A stretch of DNA of 64,000 nucleotides from the NCBI GenBank assembly GCA_964414595.1, contig CAYPXJ010000003.1, positions 12,620 to 76,619 of the forward strand, read 5' to 3'. Each line of letters opens with the position of its first letter. Position 1 is the first letter of the stretch. Below are positions 8,980 through 18,942 of the stretch, piece by piece. The stretch is from CAYPXJ01 sp964414595 (lineage in GTDB: Bacteria > Pseudomonadota > Alphaproteobacteria > Rickettsiales > CAIJLX01). The notes under the pieces were generated by a model that was not told the DNA's origin, searched no databases, and saw nothing but the letters and a program-made list of their open reading frames with translations. The translations under genes and the position numbers were made by a program.

Positions 8980-9711
8980 TTAATCCGCCAGCATCTTGCG
9001 CGCTTTTTCCAAATCCGCCGGCGTATCCACGCTCACCGGAATCGAATTCACCTCCACCGCCTCGATACGCAAACCCGCTTCCATCGCGCGCAGCTGCTCG
9101 AGCTTTTCCTGCTTCTCAAGCGCGCTCGGCGGCAGCGATACAAATTTTTTTAAGGCCGCGCGGCGATACGCATAGACGCCGAGATGGTAATAAAATGCCT
9201 CACCGAAAAACGGCGCGTGCGCCCGCGTGAAATACAGCGCGCGGTGAATTTTATCTTCTCCCACGGCGAGAATCGCTTTCACGACATTTTGATTTTTCTT
9301 CGCCTCGCCATCTTCCTGAAACACCACCGGTGTGGCAATATCCACCACGGGATTTTCAAAGGGCGTAAGCACCGCTTTCACGATTTCCGGGTCGAGCGTT
9401 GGCTGATCGCCCTGAATATTCACCACAATTTCCACCTCGCCCTTCGGGTCGATTTTCTCGAGCGCGGCGTATACACGGTCTGTACCGCTGGGCAGTTTCG
9501 GGTCGGTGAGGATGGCTTTTCCGCCCGCCTTTTCCACCACATCCACAATTTCCCTGTCGCCCGCCGCCACATAAACCGGCCCGGCATCCGCATGCACGGC
9601 GCGCTGCCAAACATGCAGAATCATGGGCAGGCCGTGAATATCGGCCAGGGGTTTGCCAGGCAGCCTTTCGGCCGCCATGCGGGCTGGAATAAAAATCGCG
9701 GTTTTGGGCAT
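8980..9711 (-). CDS. kdsB: 3-deoxy-manno-octulosonate cytidylyltransferase (CMP-KDO synthetase)
   Basis: Activates KDO with CTP for lipid A core assembly in the cytoplasm. The 243 residues show the nucleotide-binding start FIPARMAAERLPGKPL, the KLPSGTDRV loop, the metal site VVNIQGDQPTLDPE, and HLGVYAYRRAALKKFV with KLEQLRAMEAGLRIEAV. Length matches the family (about 245-250). First gene of an operon with the small gene and phhB, and divergent from the cytochrome c gene, a neighbourhood common in alphaproteobacteria. Confidence 0.96.
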   Translation of the reverse strand: MPKTAIFIPARMAAERLPGKPLADIHGLPMILHVWQRAVHADAGPVYVAAGDREIVDVVEKAGGKAILTDPKLPSGTDRVYAALEKIDPKGEVEIVVNIQGDQPTLDPEIVKAVLTPFENPVVDIATPVVFQEDGEAKKNQNVVKAILAVGEDKIHRALYFTRAHAPFFGEAFYYHLGVYAYRRAALKKFVSLPPSALEKQEKLEQLRAMEAGLRIEAVEVNSIPVSVDTPADLEKARKMLAD

Positions 9712-9801
9712 AAACTACATTTATCCTTGCTTACACTTGCACTTTCTTAAGCCACGCTTTATAACAGACCCATCGGGAGTTTCTTCAAGAAAATTTAATA
9801 T

Positions 9802-10353
9802 ATGAACGGATTTGAACTCAATAAAATCGCCGCGGCGGTTCTTGTTGCTGGATTGGTTGCGCTAATCGCCGGCAAAATTTCACATATCGTCTATCATCCA
9901 AAACATCCGGAGCAGCGCGGCTTTGCCGTTGATGTGCCGGAGCAAACAGCAGGCGGCGCGCCGGCGGTTCCGCAGGAAGTGCAGCTCGGCGCGTTACTCG
10001 CCGCAGCAGATGCCGCTAAAGGTGAGGAAGTCGCCAAAAAATGCGCGGCTTGCCACACATTTGATGCGGGCGGCGCAAATAAAGTTGGCCCGAATCTCCA
10101 TGGTATTATCGGCAGTACGCATGCGCATAAGGGCGATTTCGCTTATTCCGCAGCGATGGCCGCGCTCAAGGGCGAAACATGGGATTACGAAAAACTTTAC
10201 CATTTCATCAATAATCCAAAGGTCGCAATTAAAGGCACAAAAATGGCCTTCGCTGGGGTGAAAAAGCCGGAAGATATCGCGAATCTCCTCGCGTACTTAC
10301 GTTCGCAGGGCGGCTCGCTCCCACTTCCATCTAAAGATTTGGTGATTAAGTAA
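9802..10353 (+). CDS. membrane-anchored class I cytochrome c (CycM type)
   Basis: Electron carrier of the respiratory chain, held in the inner membrane by an uncleaved helix (residues about 9-25, AAAVLVAGLVALIAGKI) with the heme domain in the periplasm. Heme attachment CAACH is at residues 81-85. The axial Met probably lies in GTKMAFAG near residue 147. A flexible Ala/Pro linker separates helix and heme domain, as in CycM cytochromes that carry electrons from bc1 to oxidase. It lies divergent from kdsB and convergent with a Tat-substrate gene that begins directly after its stop. Confidence 0.93.
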   Translation: MNGFELNKIAAAVLVAGLVALIAGKISHIVYHPKHPEQRGFAVDVPEQTAGGAPAVPQEVQLGALLAAADAAKGEEVAKKCAACHTFDAGGANKVGPNLHGIIGSTHAHKGDFAYSAAMAALKGETWDYEKLYHFINNPKVAIKGTKMAFAGVKKPEDIANLLAYLRSQGGSLPLPSKDLVIK

Positions 10354-10962
10354 TTACTTCTTCTGTTTATCGGCGACTTGTCTGCCGGATTCACGCACCA
10401 AAGCAAGGCTGGCATAATCGCGCGCAATATCGCAGGGCTGACGCTCCGTCACCACCACTTCGCCGCTCTCAACTTTCAGCGCATAATGCGGGCGTATTCT
10501 TCCTTCCGCCACTACCCAGCGCTCATCACCGCCGAAATAAAGTTCTAGTGGCCGCGCATCGGGCGCGCGCTGCACTGCAATCGCAAGACCGCCAATGGCC
10601 ATATCCTGCAATTCCGGGTGAAAATATCCTTTGTAAATATCGAGTTTTGGATGTTGGGGATCAAGCGCATACATGCCCGTATGCACTTTTTTACCTCCCG
10701 GCAACATACAACTCACATAGATCGTATCGTCTTTAATGAGGATCGGGCCGATTCTCGGCTCGCCATCCTTGCCACCCATAACAACAAGCTGCGAAGCATA
10801 TTTCGAACCTTTTTCAGAAATAACCGCAACAAAAGTACCGTTATCCGTTTTGCCGAACATCTCTAAAATATGCGGATCATTATTGGAAAAATACGAAGCA
10901 ACACCCGCAGCGCCCAACGCGCCCGCGCCGGCAAATAAAAAATCGCGACGTGAATATTTCAT
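10354..10962 (-). CDS. Tat-exported protein of unknown function, 202 aa
   Basis: N-terminus MKYSRRDFLFAGAGALGAAG is a twin-arginine signal (SRRDFLF) followed by a hydrophobic Gly/Ala stretch, so the protein is probably exported folded to the periplasm. The mature part is beta-rich (VAVISEKGSKYASQLVV, IYVSCMLPGGKKV) and I cannot assign it. Its ATG overlaps the stop of the upstream gene by four bases (ATGA), so the two likely act together. Motifs for known cofactors were not seen. Confidence 0.75.
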   Translation of the reverse strand: MKYSRRDFLFAGAGALGAAGVASYFSNNDPHILEMFGKTDNGTFVAVISEKGSKYASQLVVMGGKDGEPRIGPILIKDDTIYVSCMLPGGKKVHTGMYALDPQHPKLDIYKGYFHPELQDMAIGGLAIAVQRAPDARPLELYFGGDERWVVAEGRIRPHYALKVESGEVVVTERQPCDIARDYASLALVRESGRQVADKQKK

Positions 10963-11879
10963 ATATGCCTCTCAAATTTTGTGTCTCGCAAATCCACCAA
11001 TTTCTTTGGCGCCTTTCGCTCGAATTTATCTAAGGGGTGGCGTTCCGGCTTCGGTTTCTCTTTCACTTTTTCTTCGCCTTCGAAATGCACGTTCGGCGCT
11101 TCTTTCACCGAGAAAGAAATTTTCGTGCCGCCGATTTCTATCACCTTATATTCCCCGACTGCTTCCCAGCGCGCGCGTGTATTTTTCGGGTCTTTCAGCT
11201 GCTCCATTTCCTGCGCCGAAAGATGAATATGCACCTTCGCGCCGTCCATAATTCCAATCTCACTGCAGCCGTCTATATCCTGAAAATGCACCACGCCTTC
11301 TCCCGAATCGATAATAAAGCGAATCGGTTTGCCGCTGCGATGGCCAGAAACATAAAGCGGCGCTTCATTTTTATTTGTCACGCGCAGGCCAAGCACATCA
11401 TCCACCTTGTGTGTTTGTATTTTATTATCAGCAAGGGAAAAGCTCACCTGCCCATTTCCAACATTCAGCGCGGGCATGCAATCATGTTCCCCGCGCTGCA
11501 GGGTAAATTCCATCAACGCCTCCGGCGATTGCGGCACGAAACTCAGTGTTGCGATTTCTGTCGCTTTTGCAATTTCCGGCTCGGGATTCGGCAGCGGCAC
11601 TAATTTCGGCTGCGTCACCTCTTTTTCCACCAGCGGGCCATCCGGCAATTTCAGCAGATTTTCCATCCACTGCTCTTCCGTCATGTCCGGTTGTGCGACG
11701 GCGGTGGGGATGGGTTTCGTTTCCGGTTTTTCCGGCTCTGGGGGTAATTTTTCCGCCTGCGAAAAAACGCCGGCGATATCCATAATAAATGCTTTAACGC
11801 CGTAAAGCGCGAATGCGAACGTCACACTCATGGCTGCAATAATGCGGTTTTTGCGCTGTGCGCGGTCTTTGTCGTCCAT
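10959..11879 (-). CDS. single-pass membrane protein with Pro-rich linker, unknown
   Basis: The 306-residue product has a short charged cytoplasmic start, one membrane helix (about residues 13-32, IIAAMSVTFAFALYGVKAFI), then a Pro/Glu-rich periplasmic linker (PPEPEKPETKPIP) and a folded C-terminal region of about 200 residues. This topology is common in envelope-spanning or secretion accessory proteins, but no family is recognised. ATG 11879 is chosen because AGAGGGTGG lies just upstream. The promoter region has tandem TGTCA boxes and a TATAAT at 11899-11904. Four-base overlap with the Tat-substrate gene downstream. Confidence 0.75.
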   Translation of the reverse strand: MDDKDRAQRKNRIIAAMSVTFAFALYGVKAFIMDIAGVFSQAEKLPPEPEKPETKPIPTAVAQPDMTEEQWMENLLKLPDGPLVEKEVTQPKLVPLPNPEPEIAKATEIATLSFVPQSPEALMEFTLQRGEHDCMPALNVGNGQVSFSLADNKIQTHKVDDVLGLRVTNKNEAPLYVSGHRSGKPIRFIIDSGEGVVHFQDIDGCSEIGIMDGAKVHIHLSAQEMEQLKDPKNTRARWEAVGEYKVIEIGGTKISFSVKEAPNVHFEGEEKVKEKPKPERHPLDKFERKAPKKLVDLRDTKFERHI

Positions 11880-11898
11880 GCCACCCTCTCTTTGGTAA

Positions 11899-11931
11899 AT
11901 TATACGGGCGAAACATGACAATTTTATGACA
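11899..11931 (-). promoter_or_regulatory. tandem TGTCA motif and TATAAT, minus strand
   Basis: Read on the minus strand, TGTCA boxes at 11931-11927 and 11920-11916 are 11 bp apart, followed by TATAAT at 11904-11899, then the ATG at 11879. It matches the layout upstream of three other uncharacterised genes. Confidence 0.5.
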
Positions 11932-12047
11932 AACGGGCTTTTACCCGGCTTTTTTAGGCCTTTTTAGCACCCCTATTATGGGCGGGTTTTTTATGCTAGA
12001 ATCCCTTAGTTAACAGATACCTAACGTAAAACAGGTTTAGGAGTATT

Positions 12048-13174
<1,127 letters not shown>

Positions 13175-13175
<1 letters not shown>

Positions 13176-13600
13176 TGCGCGAAACGCCGCATCACGATAC
13201 GGCAGTAAATTTGCTCAACCAATTTTACCCGTGGGCGGAAAAAACATTTCGCGAGCTTCGCGTAGTAGATGCGAAAGATGTGGAAAATTTTTTAGATAAT
13301 GTAAGTAATTTGCAACTGGATATTTCTAATCGCTCCATCTTTCAGGATCAGGAATATACGGAAGAAAAAGGCGAACAGATTCACGATAAAAACGATGAGC
13401 GTGCCACGTCGCATCTGTTTTTCAAAGTGCAATCCTTCACGAATACGCAAACGTTCAAAGCGCTGCCCGATTCCATACAGAACGCTATCGTTAGTACACT
13501 GCATGATATTGGCACTGAAATTGCGGAAGCGGGCATACTTATAAGCGCGCGCAATCGCTCTTTTCTAAAATCCGGCAGCAATTCCGAAAGGCGCCGCTAA
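13175..13600 (+). CDS. uncharacterised small protein, paralogue A
   Basis: A 141-residue soluble protein of unknown function. Its start overlaps the thiolase stop by one base and its stop overlaps the next start the same way (TAATG twice), so the three genes are a coupled unit. Its C-terminal segment (LPDSIQNAIVSTLHDIGTEI and on to GILISARNRSFL) aligns with the end of the following protein, showing that the two are paralogues. No domain recognised. Confidence 0.75.
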
Positions 13601-14067
13601 TGCCGCACACCGCGTACGAAACCATTCTCACCACAGTCGCTGCCCTGCAGGAATGGCTGCATCGCCAGTTTCCGAAAGGCACGTTTGAAAAAGGTGAAAA
13701 TTATAAAATTGAAAAGACATTTAACGATCTCAAAACCGCGACGATGATTTTGCAGGAAGACGAAAAAAAACGCGAAGATATGCCGCCGCGAAGCAAAACA
13801 TTTATGAAGCAAATACCGAAAAAAGAAAAAGTCAGCCAGGAAGAGCGCGCGCGCCACTGGGATATTAACGAAAATTTCGATGCCTTATGTGAGCTGATGG
13901 ATCGCAAAGATATACCCATCGCGACGAAAGTTATTTTACAAACGGCTCTGATTGATCTGGGTGAAAAAATCGCCGATGCGGGAATTGAGTTAAGCGACGA
14001 AGGCCTTGCTTTTATTAACCCGCGCGCGGCGCGTTTGCAAAATTCGCAAACAGATATAATGCGGTAG
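13600..14067 (+). CDS. uncharacterised small protein, paralogue B
   Basis: A 155-residue, highly charged protein. The C-terminal part (IATKVILQTALIDLGEKI and GIELSDEGLAFI) matches the end of the gene before it, so a tandem duplication is likely, whereas the N-terminal halves have diverged. The central region is rich in Lys/Glu. No known domain, signal peptide or membrane segment. Last gene of the thiolase unit; ruvC begins 53 bp later. Confidence 0.75.
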   Translation: MPHTAYETILTTVAALQEWLHRQFPKGTFEKGENYKIEKTFNDLKTATMILQEDEKKREDMPPRSKTFMKQIPKKEKVSQEERARHWDINENFDALCELMDRKDIPIATKVILQTALIDLGEKIADAGIELSDEGLAFINPRAARLQNSQTDIMR

Positions 14068-14120
14068 CAGATTAAATTCTAAACCTAGATATTTCTTCCC
14101 AAACTCGCTAGGCTGGGACA

Positions 14121-14618
14121 ATGCGTATTTTAGGCATTGATCCAGGCCTCCAAAAAACCGGCTGGGGCGTTATCGAAAGCGAAGGCTCACGGCTGAAATT
14201 TATCGCCTGCGGCACGCTGACGAGTGACCCTTCCGCCGCGCTTTCCACGCGTTTGAAAACCCTTTCGCAAGCCCTCGAACAAGTGCTGATATCCTACCGC
14301 CCGGCGGCAGCCGCGATGGAGGAAACCTTCGTCAACAAAAACGCCCTTTCGTCGCTGAAATTAGGCCATGCGCGCGGTGCCCTGATGGTCACCCTGGCGC
14401 AGGCGGGCCTGGACGTAGAGGAATATGCCGCCACTTTAGTGAAAAAATCCGTCTGCGGGGCTGGCCGGGCTGAGAAAGAGCAAATTGCCCGCATGGTCAA
14501 GATGTTACTGCCGCAGGCCGATTTCACCACCCTGGACGCCGCGGACGCCTTGGCCGTCGCCATCTGCCATTCGCAGCACGCCGCATACCGCAGGCTTGCC
14601 GTCCCCGTTTTGTCATAA
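14121..14618 (+). CDS. ruvC: Holliday junction resolvase RuvC
   Basis: Endonuclease that cuts Holliday junctions in the RuvABC pathway. The 165 residues show the RNase H-fold acidic centre: Asp-7 in MRILGIDPGL, a Glu in MEETFVNKN (about 67-68), and the Asp pair in TTLDAADALAVAICH. Length fits the family. GCTAGGCT lies 15 bp upstream and resembles the GCTA -10 elements seen at other promoters here. ruvA normally follows directly; here an unknown gene of about 1.2 kb lies between. Confidence 0.96.
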   Translation: MRILGIDPGLQKTGWGVIESEGSRLKFIACGTLTSDPSAALSTRLKTLSQALEQVLISYRPAAAAMEETFVNKNALSSLKLGHARGALMVTLAQAGLDVEEYAATLVKKSVCGAGRAEKEQIARMVKMLLPQADFTTLDAADALAVAICHSQHAAYRRLAVPVLS

Positions 14619-14651
14619 AACTTGTCATAAAACGGTAACATTTTTTTGCTA
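14611..14651 (+). promoter_or_regulatory. tandem TGTCA motif with GCTA element
   Basis: TGTCA at 14611 and 14623 (12 bp apart) and GCTA at 14648, before the ATG at 14673. The first box overlaps the end of ruvC, so the promoter is partly inside that gene. Confidence 0.5.
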
Positions 14652-14672
14652 TCTTTTTTCAAAGAGGGTAGC

Positions 14673-15893
14673 ATGAACGAAGCACAAAAATGGGAAGAAT
14701 TTGTACGCAAACAGCGCGATGCGCTGCTTGCCGGCGAACCGTTAAAACCTTCCGAGAGCGAAGAAAAAGAAAGCGCGTTGCGCGCCGTGCTTTCGCACTC
14801 TTTTGTGAACGCTAAATTGCCTAACGTCATACCGCAACGTTCTCTCCGCGATGAAATTCATGTGGCGCTAAACAGCATCCAAAAAGAAAAGGAACTCGCT
14901 TCGTTATATGTCGATCTTCTCAATCTGTTTCAGCATTTTGAAACCATTGTTGATGGCAAAGCAGGCACGCTTGAAAAATTGCAACGCCCTATGGATAACG
15001 CCGCGCAAACGTTGCAGGATTTCTGCATCATCATTGCTGAGCTCGGCAAAACAGACCCTCAACTCACGCAATGCGTGAAGCCGCTGACCTCGCTCGCCAA
15101 TGAAATTCCGAAACTCTGGCAGCAGGAAAAAATGGATCGCGGCTGGTTGCGCACCACGCAGGCGGAGCTGCAAAAAATCGGAAATTATTTTCACACTATG
15201 GAAGAAACGCTGGAAGAAATTAAACAGGAATTTTCACGCCTCGGTGACGGCACTAGCGAACAAATTTTGCGTAGTTGCATCACGCTGGGCAAAGAATTGC
15301 GTAAGGGAAACTTAAGCGTTCTGGCATACCACCAGGCGCTTCTGAATAACGGCCCCACCTTAATGAGCAACCTGCTTGCCACTATCGACGATTTAGAAAC
15401 AGCGGGGCTTAGTTTTAGCAATCCCTACAAAGCAAAAGCATCTCTCAAAACGCTGCGTAATTATTTTGAGATCGTGGTTCTGCCCACATGGGGTTTGCAT
15501 AAAACCGTGCGACATCTTTGCGATATCGGCCAGAATTATGCCAGCGCCGTTTCCTGGTTTGATGATTATGCGCGAAAGGAATTACAAAGTTCGACCTTCC
15601 GCCAACTCACGCACATTCTCGATAAATGTGAAGGCACGAACATCGCCACTCTTGAAGTAAGCGATCTCAAAACAGTTGAAAATGCTTTCACCTTGCTTGA
15701 ACGTAGCCTACCGAAACTGGAAAACAATAGGGCTTTGCTGGCAATCGGTTACCCTTCGGTGAATATTGGGCATCAGCTTGCGGGGTTGCAAACCGCAATG
15801 ACTACCTACAAACAAAATATCGAAGATTATATCGATCTCGCCCAGCTCGCCTTGAAGCGCATTCGGGAAGAATCCGCCGGGCCCAGCATCTAA
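14673..15893 (+). CDS. uncharacterised all-helical protein between ruvC and ruvA
   Basis: Not recognised. The 406 residues are Leu/Glu/Lys-rich and appear entirely helical, with coiled-coil-like stretches (about 160-200, MEETLEEIKQEFSRLG). There is no signal peptide or membrane segment. ATG 14673 is preferred because GAGGGT lies just upstream. It splits the normally adjacent ruvC and ruvA and has its own tandem TGTCA promoter, so it looks like an inserted lineage-specific gene rather than a part of the recombination machinery. Confidence 0.78.
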   Translation: MNEAQKWEEFVRKQRDALLAGEPLKPSESEEKESALRAVLSHSFVNAKLPNVIPQRSLRDEIHVALNSIQKEKELASLYVDLLNLFQHFETIVDGKAGTLEKLQRPMDNAAQTLQDFCIIIAELGKTDPQLTQCVKPLTSLANEIPKLWQQEKMDRGWLRTTQAELQKIGNYFHTMEETLEEIKQEFSRLGDGTSEQILRSCITLGKELRKGNLSVLAYHQALLNNGPTLMSNLLATIDDLETAGLSFSNPYKAKASLKTLRNYFEIVVLPTWGLHKTVRHLCDIGQNYASAVSWFDDYARKELQSSTFRQLTHILDKCEGTNIATLEVSDLKTVENAFTLLERSLPKLENNRALLAIGYPSVNIGHQLAGLQTAMTTYKQNIEDYIDLAQLALKRIREESAGPSI

Positions 15894-15936
15894 ACTCCCC
15901 CTCGACTCTCGCCGCTGATCCCTCTATTCTGGCAGT

Positions 15937-16542
15937 ATGTTTGGCAAACTAAGCGGCATTGTTGATAGCATCGAAGAAAATCTCGTCCTCCTCAACGTAG
16001 GCGGCGCGGGATACGAAATTTTTTGCGCCTCGCGCACGCTTTCGGCGCTTGAGCCCGGCGCCGCCGCCGCGCTCATTATCGAAACGCATGTGCGCGAGGA
16101 TCATATTCACCTCTATGGTTTTGCATCGCGCGAAGAACGCCAATGGTTCCGTGAACTGATGACCGTCAAAGGCGTGGGCGCAAAAACCGCCCTCTCCATT
16201 CTTTCCGTGCTTGCGCCGCCGCAACTCATCGCCGCGATTCAGGCGCAAGATAAAGCGTCGTTTACGCAAATCAGCGGCATCGGCACCAAGGGCGCGGAAC
16301 GCATCCTCACCGAACTCAAACAGAAAGCCGCTTCGCACGCCACGAGCAATATCACGCTGCATCCGGCGGCGAAATCCGGCGGCAAATCCGACACGACGCT
16401 CAGCGACGTCGTCACCGCGCTTTCCGGCCTCGGTTTCAACCGCGTGCAGGCCTACACCATCGCCGCGTCGCTCCTTTCCAAACAGCCCTCGCTTTCCGCT
16501 GAAGAACTGATTCGCTTGAGCCTGAAGGAACTCGCCGCATGA
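15937..16542 (+). CDS. ruvA: Holliday junction branch migration protein RuvA
   Basis: Tetrameric protein that holds the Holliday junction for the RuvB motor. The 201 residues show the N-terminal OB domain (MFGKLSGIVDSIEENLVLLNVGG), two helix-hairpin-helix motifs (LMTVKGVGAKTALSILS and ISGIGTKGAERILTELK), and the C-terminal RuvB-binding domain (VVTALSGLGFNRVQAYTIAA). Length is normal. The stop overlaps the ruvB start (ATGA). Confidence 0.97.
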   Translation: MFGKLSGIVDSIEENLVLLNVGGAGYEIFCASRTLSALEPGAAAALIIETHVREDHIHLYGFASREERQWFRELMTVKGVGAKTALSILSVLAPPQLIAAIQAQDKASFTQISGIGTKGAERILTELKQKAASHATSNITLHPAAKSGGKSDTTLSDVVTALSGLGFNRVQAYTIAASLLSKQPSLSAEELIRLSLKELAA

Positions 16543-17544
16543 CGCGCACCATTTCCGCCACCGAGCAAATCGAAGACAAACAAGAGGCGAGTCTCCGCCC
16601 AGCAAACGGCGAAAAAAAATCTGCAGGTCTTTATCGACGCGGCGAAAAATCGTAAACAATCGCTCGATCACGTCTTGTTTCACGGCCCGCCGGGCCTGGG
16701 TAAAACCACGCTCGCGCAAATCGTTTCGCGCGAGCTTGGCGTAAATTTCCGTTCCACTTCCGGCCCGATTCTCACCAAGGCCGGCGACCTCGCGGCGATA
16801 CTCACCAATCTGCAGGCGGGCGACGTCTTATTCATCGACGAGATTCACCGCATGCAATCGAGCGTTGAGGAAATGCTTTACCCCGCGATGGAAGATTTCG
16901 CGCTCGATCTCATCATCGGCGAAGGCCCCGCCGCGCGATCCTTACGCATCGATCTGCCGCGCTTCACGCTCATTGGCGCCACCACGCGCCTCGGCCTTAT
17001 TTCGAACCCGCTGCGCGATCGTTTCGGCATTCCGCTGCGGCTGGAGTTTTACGCGCCGGAGGAGCTGGTGAAAGTCATCACCCGTGCCGCCGGTTTGCTC
17101 GGCGCACACATTACACCGGAAGGCGCGATGGAAATCGCCCGCCGTTCGCGCGGCACACCGCGTATTGCCGTGCGGCTGCTCAAACGCGTGTGGGATTTTG
17201 CCTCCGTCGGCACCACCAAAACCATCGATCAAAAACTCGCCGATGGATCACTGCTGGAACTCGAAGTCGATGGCTTGGGCCTGGATAGCGCTGATCGTCG
17301 CTATCTGCGTTTCATCGCCGAGCATTATAATGGCGGCCCGGTGGGTATTGAAACCGTCGCAGCGGGGCTTTCGGAGCAGCGCGATGTGCTCGAAGAAACC
17401 ATCGAGCCCTATCTCATGCAGACGGGTTTTGTCAGCCGTACACCGCGCGGCCGTATGCTAACCCCACGCGCTTTTGAACATCTGGGCCTGAAAGCACCGG
17501 CACGCTCTGCAGAACAGATGGCGTTACTCGATACAGAAAATTAG
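16539..17544 (+). CDS. ruvB: RuvB helicase, 5' end frameshifted by an apparent 26-bp deletion
   Basis: AAA+ motor for Holliday junction migration. From 16590 onward the frame is intact: [20 protein letters not shown], Walker [11 protein letters not shown], Walker [11 protein letters not shown], sensor I GATTRLG, sensor [15 protein letters not shown] and the C-terminal winged helix. The natural ATG (16539, overlapping ruvA) is in another frame and reads ...KQEASLRP before diverging. The conserved stretch between SLRP and QTAKKN (the family has about nine residues ending in GQ) is missing. A 26-bp loss between two CCA copies near 16590 explains both the gap and the shift. Without correction only a TTG-initiated 289-residue form lacking the N-terminus remains. 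It could be a real lesion or an assembly fault. Confidence 0.9.
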
Positions 17545-17574
17545 CGATTTGTTTGGCTAAACGAAATTCTCCAT

Positions 17575-17695
17575 AAATTCGCTAAGCTGAGACAGATGCG
17601 TAGGGGTTTTTTTGACCCGAAGCGCAGCGTACACAAAAGTACGTGAGCATCGGAAGCAAAAAAATTCAAGCAAGCTGTCCAGCTTAGTAGAATTT
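17575..17695. repeat. stop-abutting palindromic element, copy 3
   Basis: Arms AAATTC..CTAAGCTG.GACAG pair with CTGTC.CAGCTTAG..GAATTT. The core is AGCGCAGCGTACACAAAAGT then ACGTGAGCATCGGAAGC. It lies directly after the minus-strand GST stop codon. Confidence 0.85.
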
Positions 17696-18291
17696 CAATT
17701 CGGCGCCGTTTTTTGCATCGATTCGCGCTTCATGGCTTTTTCATACCACGCGGCAAGTTGCTTATAATTTTCTTTCCACTTTAACTGCCCGTGACGATAA
17801 GTGATGTAACCCAGCGCGCAGGCTAGCGTCACCTGGTCGATCGTGAAGGCGTCGGTAAGGCTCGGCAGCGATTTTTCCATCTCTTTAAGCGTACGCATGA
17901 TGGCATCTTCCTGGCGCGTAATCCACACATCCCAGCGCAGATTTTCCGGCCGGCGCATCGTTTCGTACGCAAGTTTCACCGCCGCATCCATCACACCGAT
18001 GGCCAGCGCTTCGCGCGCGAGAACGCCCGTGCGCACGTCCGGGCGAAGCGGGTAAAATACCGGCTGCGGATTCACCATTTCGAAAAATTCACAAATCATC
18101 GCGCTATCGCAAATGCTGTTGCCGCTTTGCAAAACGAGCGCGGGAATTTTGCATAAGGGATTTACAGCGAGTAAATCCGGTGGATTATCAAATGTCGCCA
18201 CCGGTTTAAGCTCGAGCGGAATATTTTTTTCCATCGCCACCACGCGCGCTTTGCGTGAATAGGGCGAGGCATCGGAATAATAAAGTTGCAT
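17695..18291 (-). CDS. glutathione S-transferase family protein
   Basis: Cytosolic GST fold, 198 residues. The N-terminal thioredoxin-like domain starts MQLYYSDASPYSRKARVVAME with Ser in the position that contacts glutathione, and has NPLCKIPALV (cis-Pro) and DSAMICEFFE for the gamma-glutamyl group. The C-terminal helical domain follows. Function in detoxification or metabolism is not resolvable. ATG 18291 follows AAAGGA; longer starts lack a site. Divergent from ybgC. Confidence 0.9.
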   Translation of the reverse strand: MQLYYSDASPYSRKARVVAMEKNIPLELKPVATFDNPPDLLAVNPLCKIPALVLQSGNSICDSAMICEFFEMVNPQPVFYPLRPDVRTGVLAREALAIGVMDAAVKLAYETMRRPENLRWDVWITRQEDAIMRTLKEMEKSLPSLTDAFTIDQVTLACALGYITYRHGQLKWKENYKQLAAWYEKAMKRESMQKTAPN

Positions 18292-18351
18292 AATTTGTCC
18301 TTTGAGTTTCGCATTGGAATATACTGCGATACGCGCTAACCTACAACCGCT

Positions 18352-18744
18352 ATGCCACATCATCACCTTGTTCGCGTGTATTACGAAGATACCGATGCCG
18401 GTGGCGTGGTGTATTACGCCAATTATCTGAAATATGCCGAGCGCGCCCGCACCGAATTACTACGCAAACACGGTGTCGAACAGCGTGCACTTGCTGCCAG
18501 CGACGATGTGCTTTTCGTAGTCAAAGATGTGCATCTCACACTTCATAAACCGGCCTTTCTGGATGACGAGTTGACTATCGCAACAACGCCAACCGTGGTG
18601 CGCGGTGCATCGATTCATATGGAGCAGAAAATTTTTCGCGGCGCCGAATTGCTCGCCGATTTCTCGGTGATGATTGTATGTGTGAATGCGGTGCTGAAAC
18701 CGAAACGGATTCCTGATTCCATCAAAAATATTTTTAGCAAATAA
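18352..18744 (+). CDS. ybgC: acyl-CoA thioesterase, YbgC/4-hydroxybenzoyl-CoA type hotdog fold
   Basis: A 130-residue hotdog thioesterase. The active-site motif RVYYEDTDAGGVVYYANYLKY contains the conserved Asp and Tyr, followed by ERARTELLR. YbgC often heads the tol-pal operon, but here tolQ is absent and the gene runs into a repeat: its TAA is immediately followed by ATTC of the element arm. Likely acts on short acyl-CoA or acyl-ACP in phospholipid metabolism. Confidence 0.93.
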   Translation: MPHHHLVRVYYEDTDAGGVVYYANYLKYAERARTELLRKHGVEQRALAASDDVLFVVKDVHLTLHKPAFLDDELTIATTPTVVRGASIHMEQKIFRGAELLADFSVMIVCVNAVLKPKRIPDSIKNIFSK

Positions 18745-18822
18745 ATTCGCTAGGCTTAGCCAGATACGAAGGAGTTTTTTAGCAGCGGAGCGCAAGCGTA
18801 CATTTTACACACCTTAGTAGAG
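18743..18822. repeat. stop-abutting palindromic element, copy 4 (internally deleted)
   Basis: Begins at the ybgC stop with AAATTCGCTAGGCTTAGCC, has the left core GAGCGCAAGCGTAC, then jumps to the right end ACCTTAGTAGAG, lacking the usual right core. It is fused head to tail with copy 5. Confidence 0.75.
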
Positions 18823-18942
18823 AACTCGCTAGGACGTGGCAGCCAGGCAGGATTTTCGAGCATCGCAGCGGAATGTACACGATTGGTACATGAGCAGCGA
18901 AGCGCAGAAAATTCAACGGAGATGCCCGTCCTAGTAGAGTTT
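18821..18942. repeat. stop-abutting palindromic element, copy 5
   Basis: Arms AACTC..CTAGGACG.GGCA pair with TGCC.CGTCCTAG..GAGTT. The core is AGCGGAATGTACACGATTGG then TACATGAGCAGCGAAGCGCA. Its end overlaps the gdhB stop codon. Confidence 0.85.
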
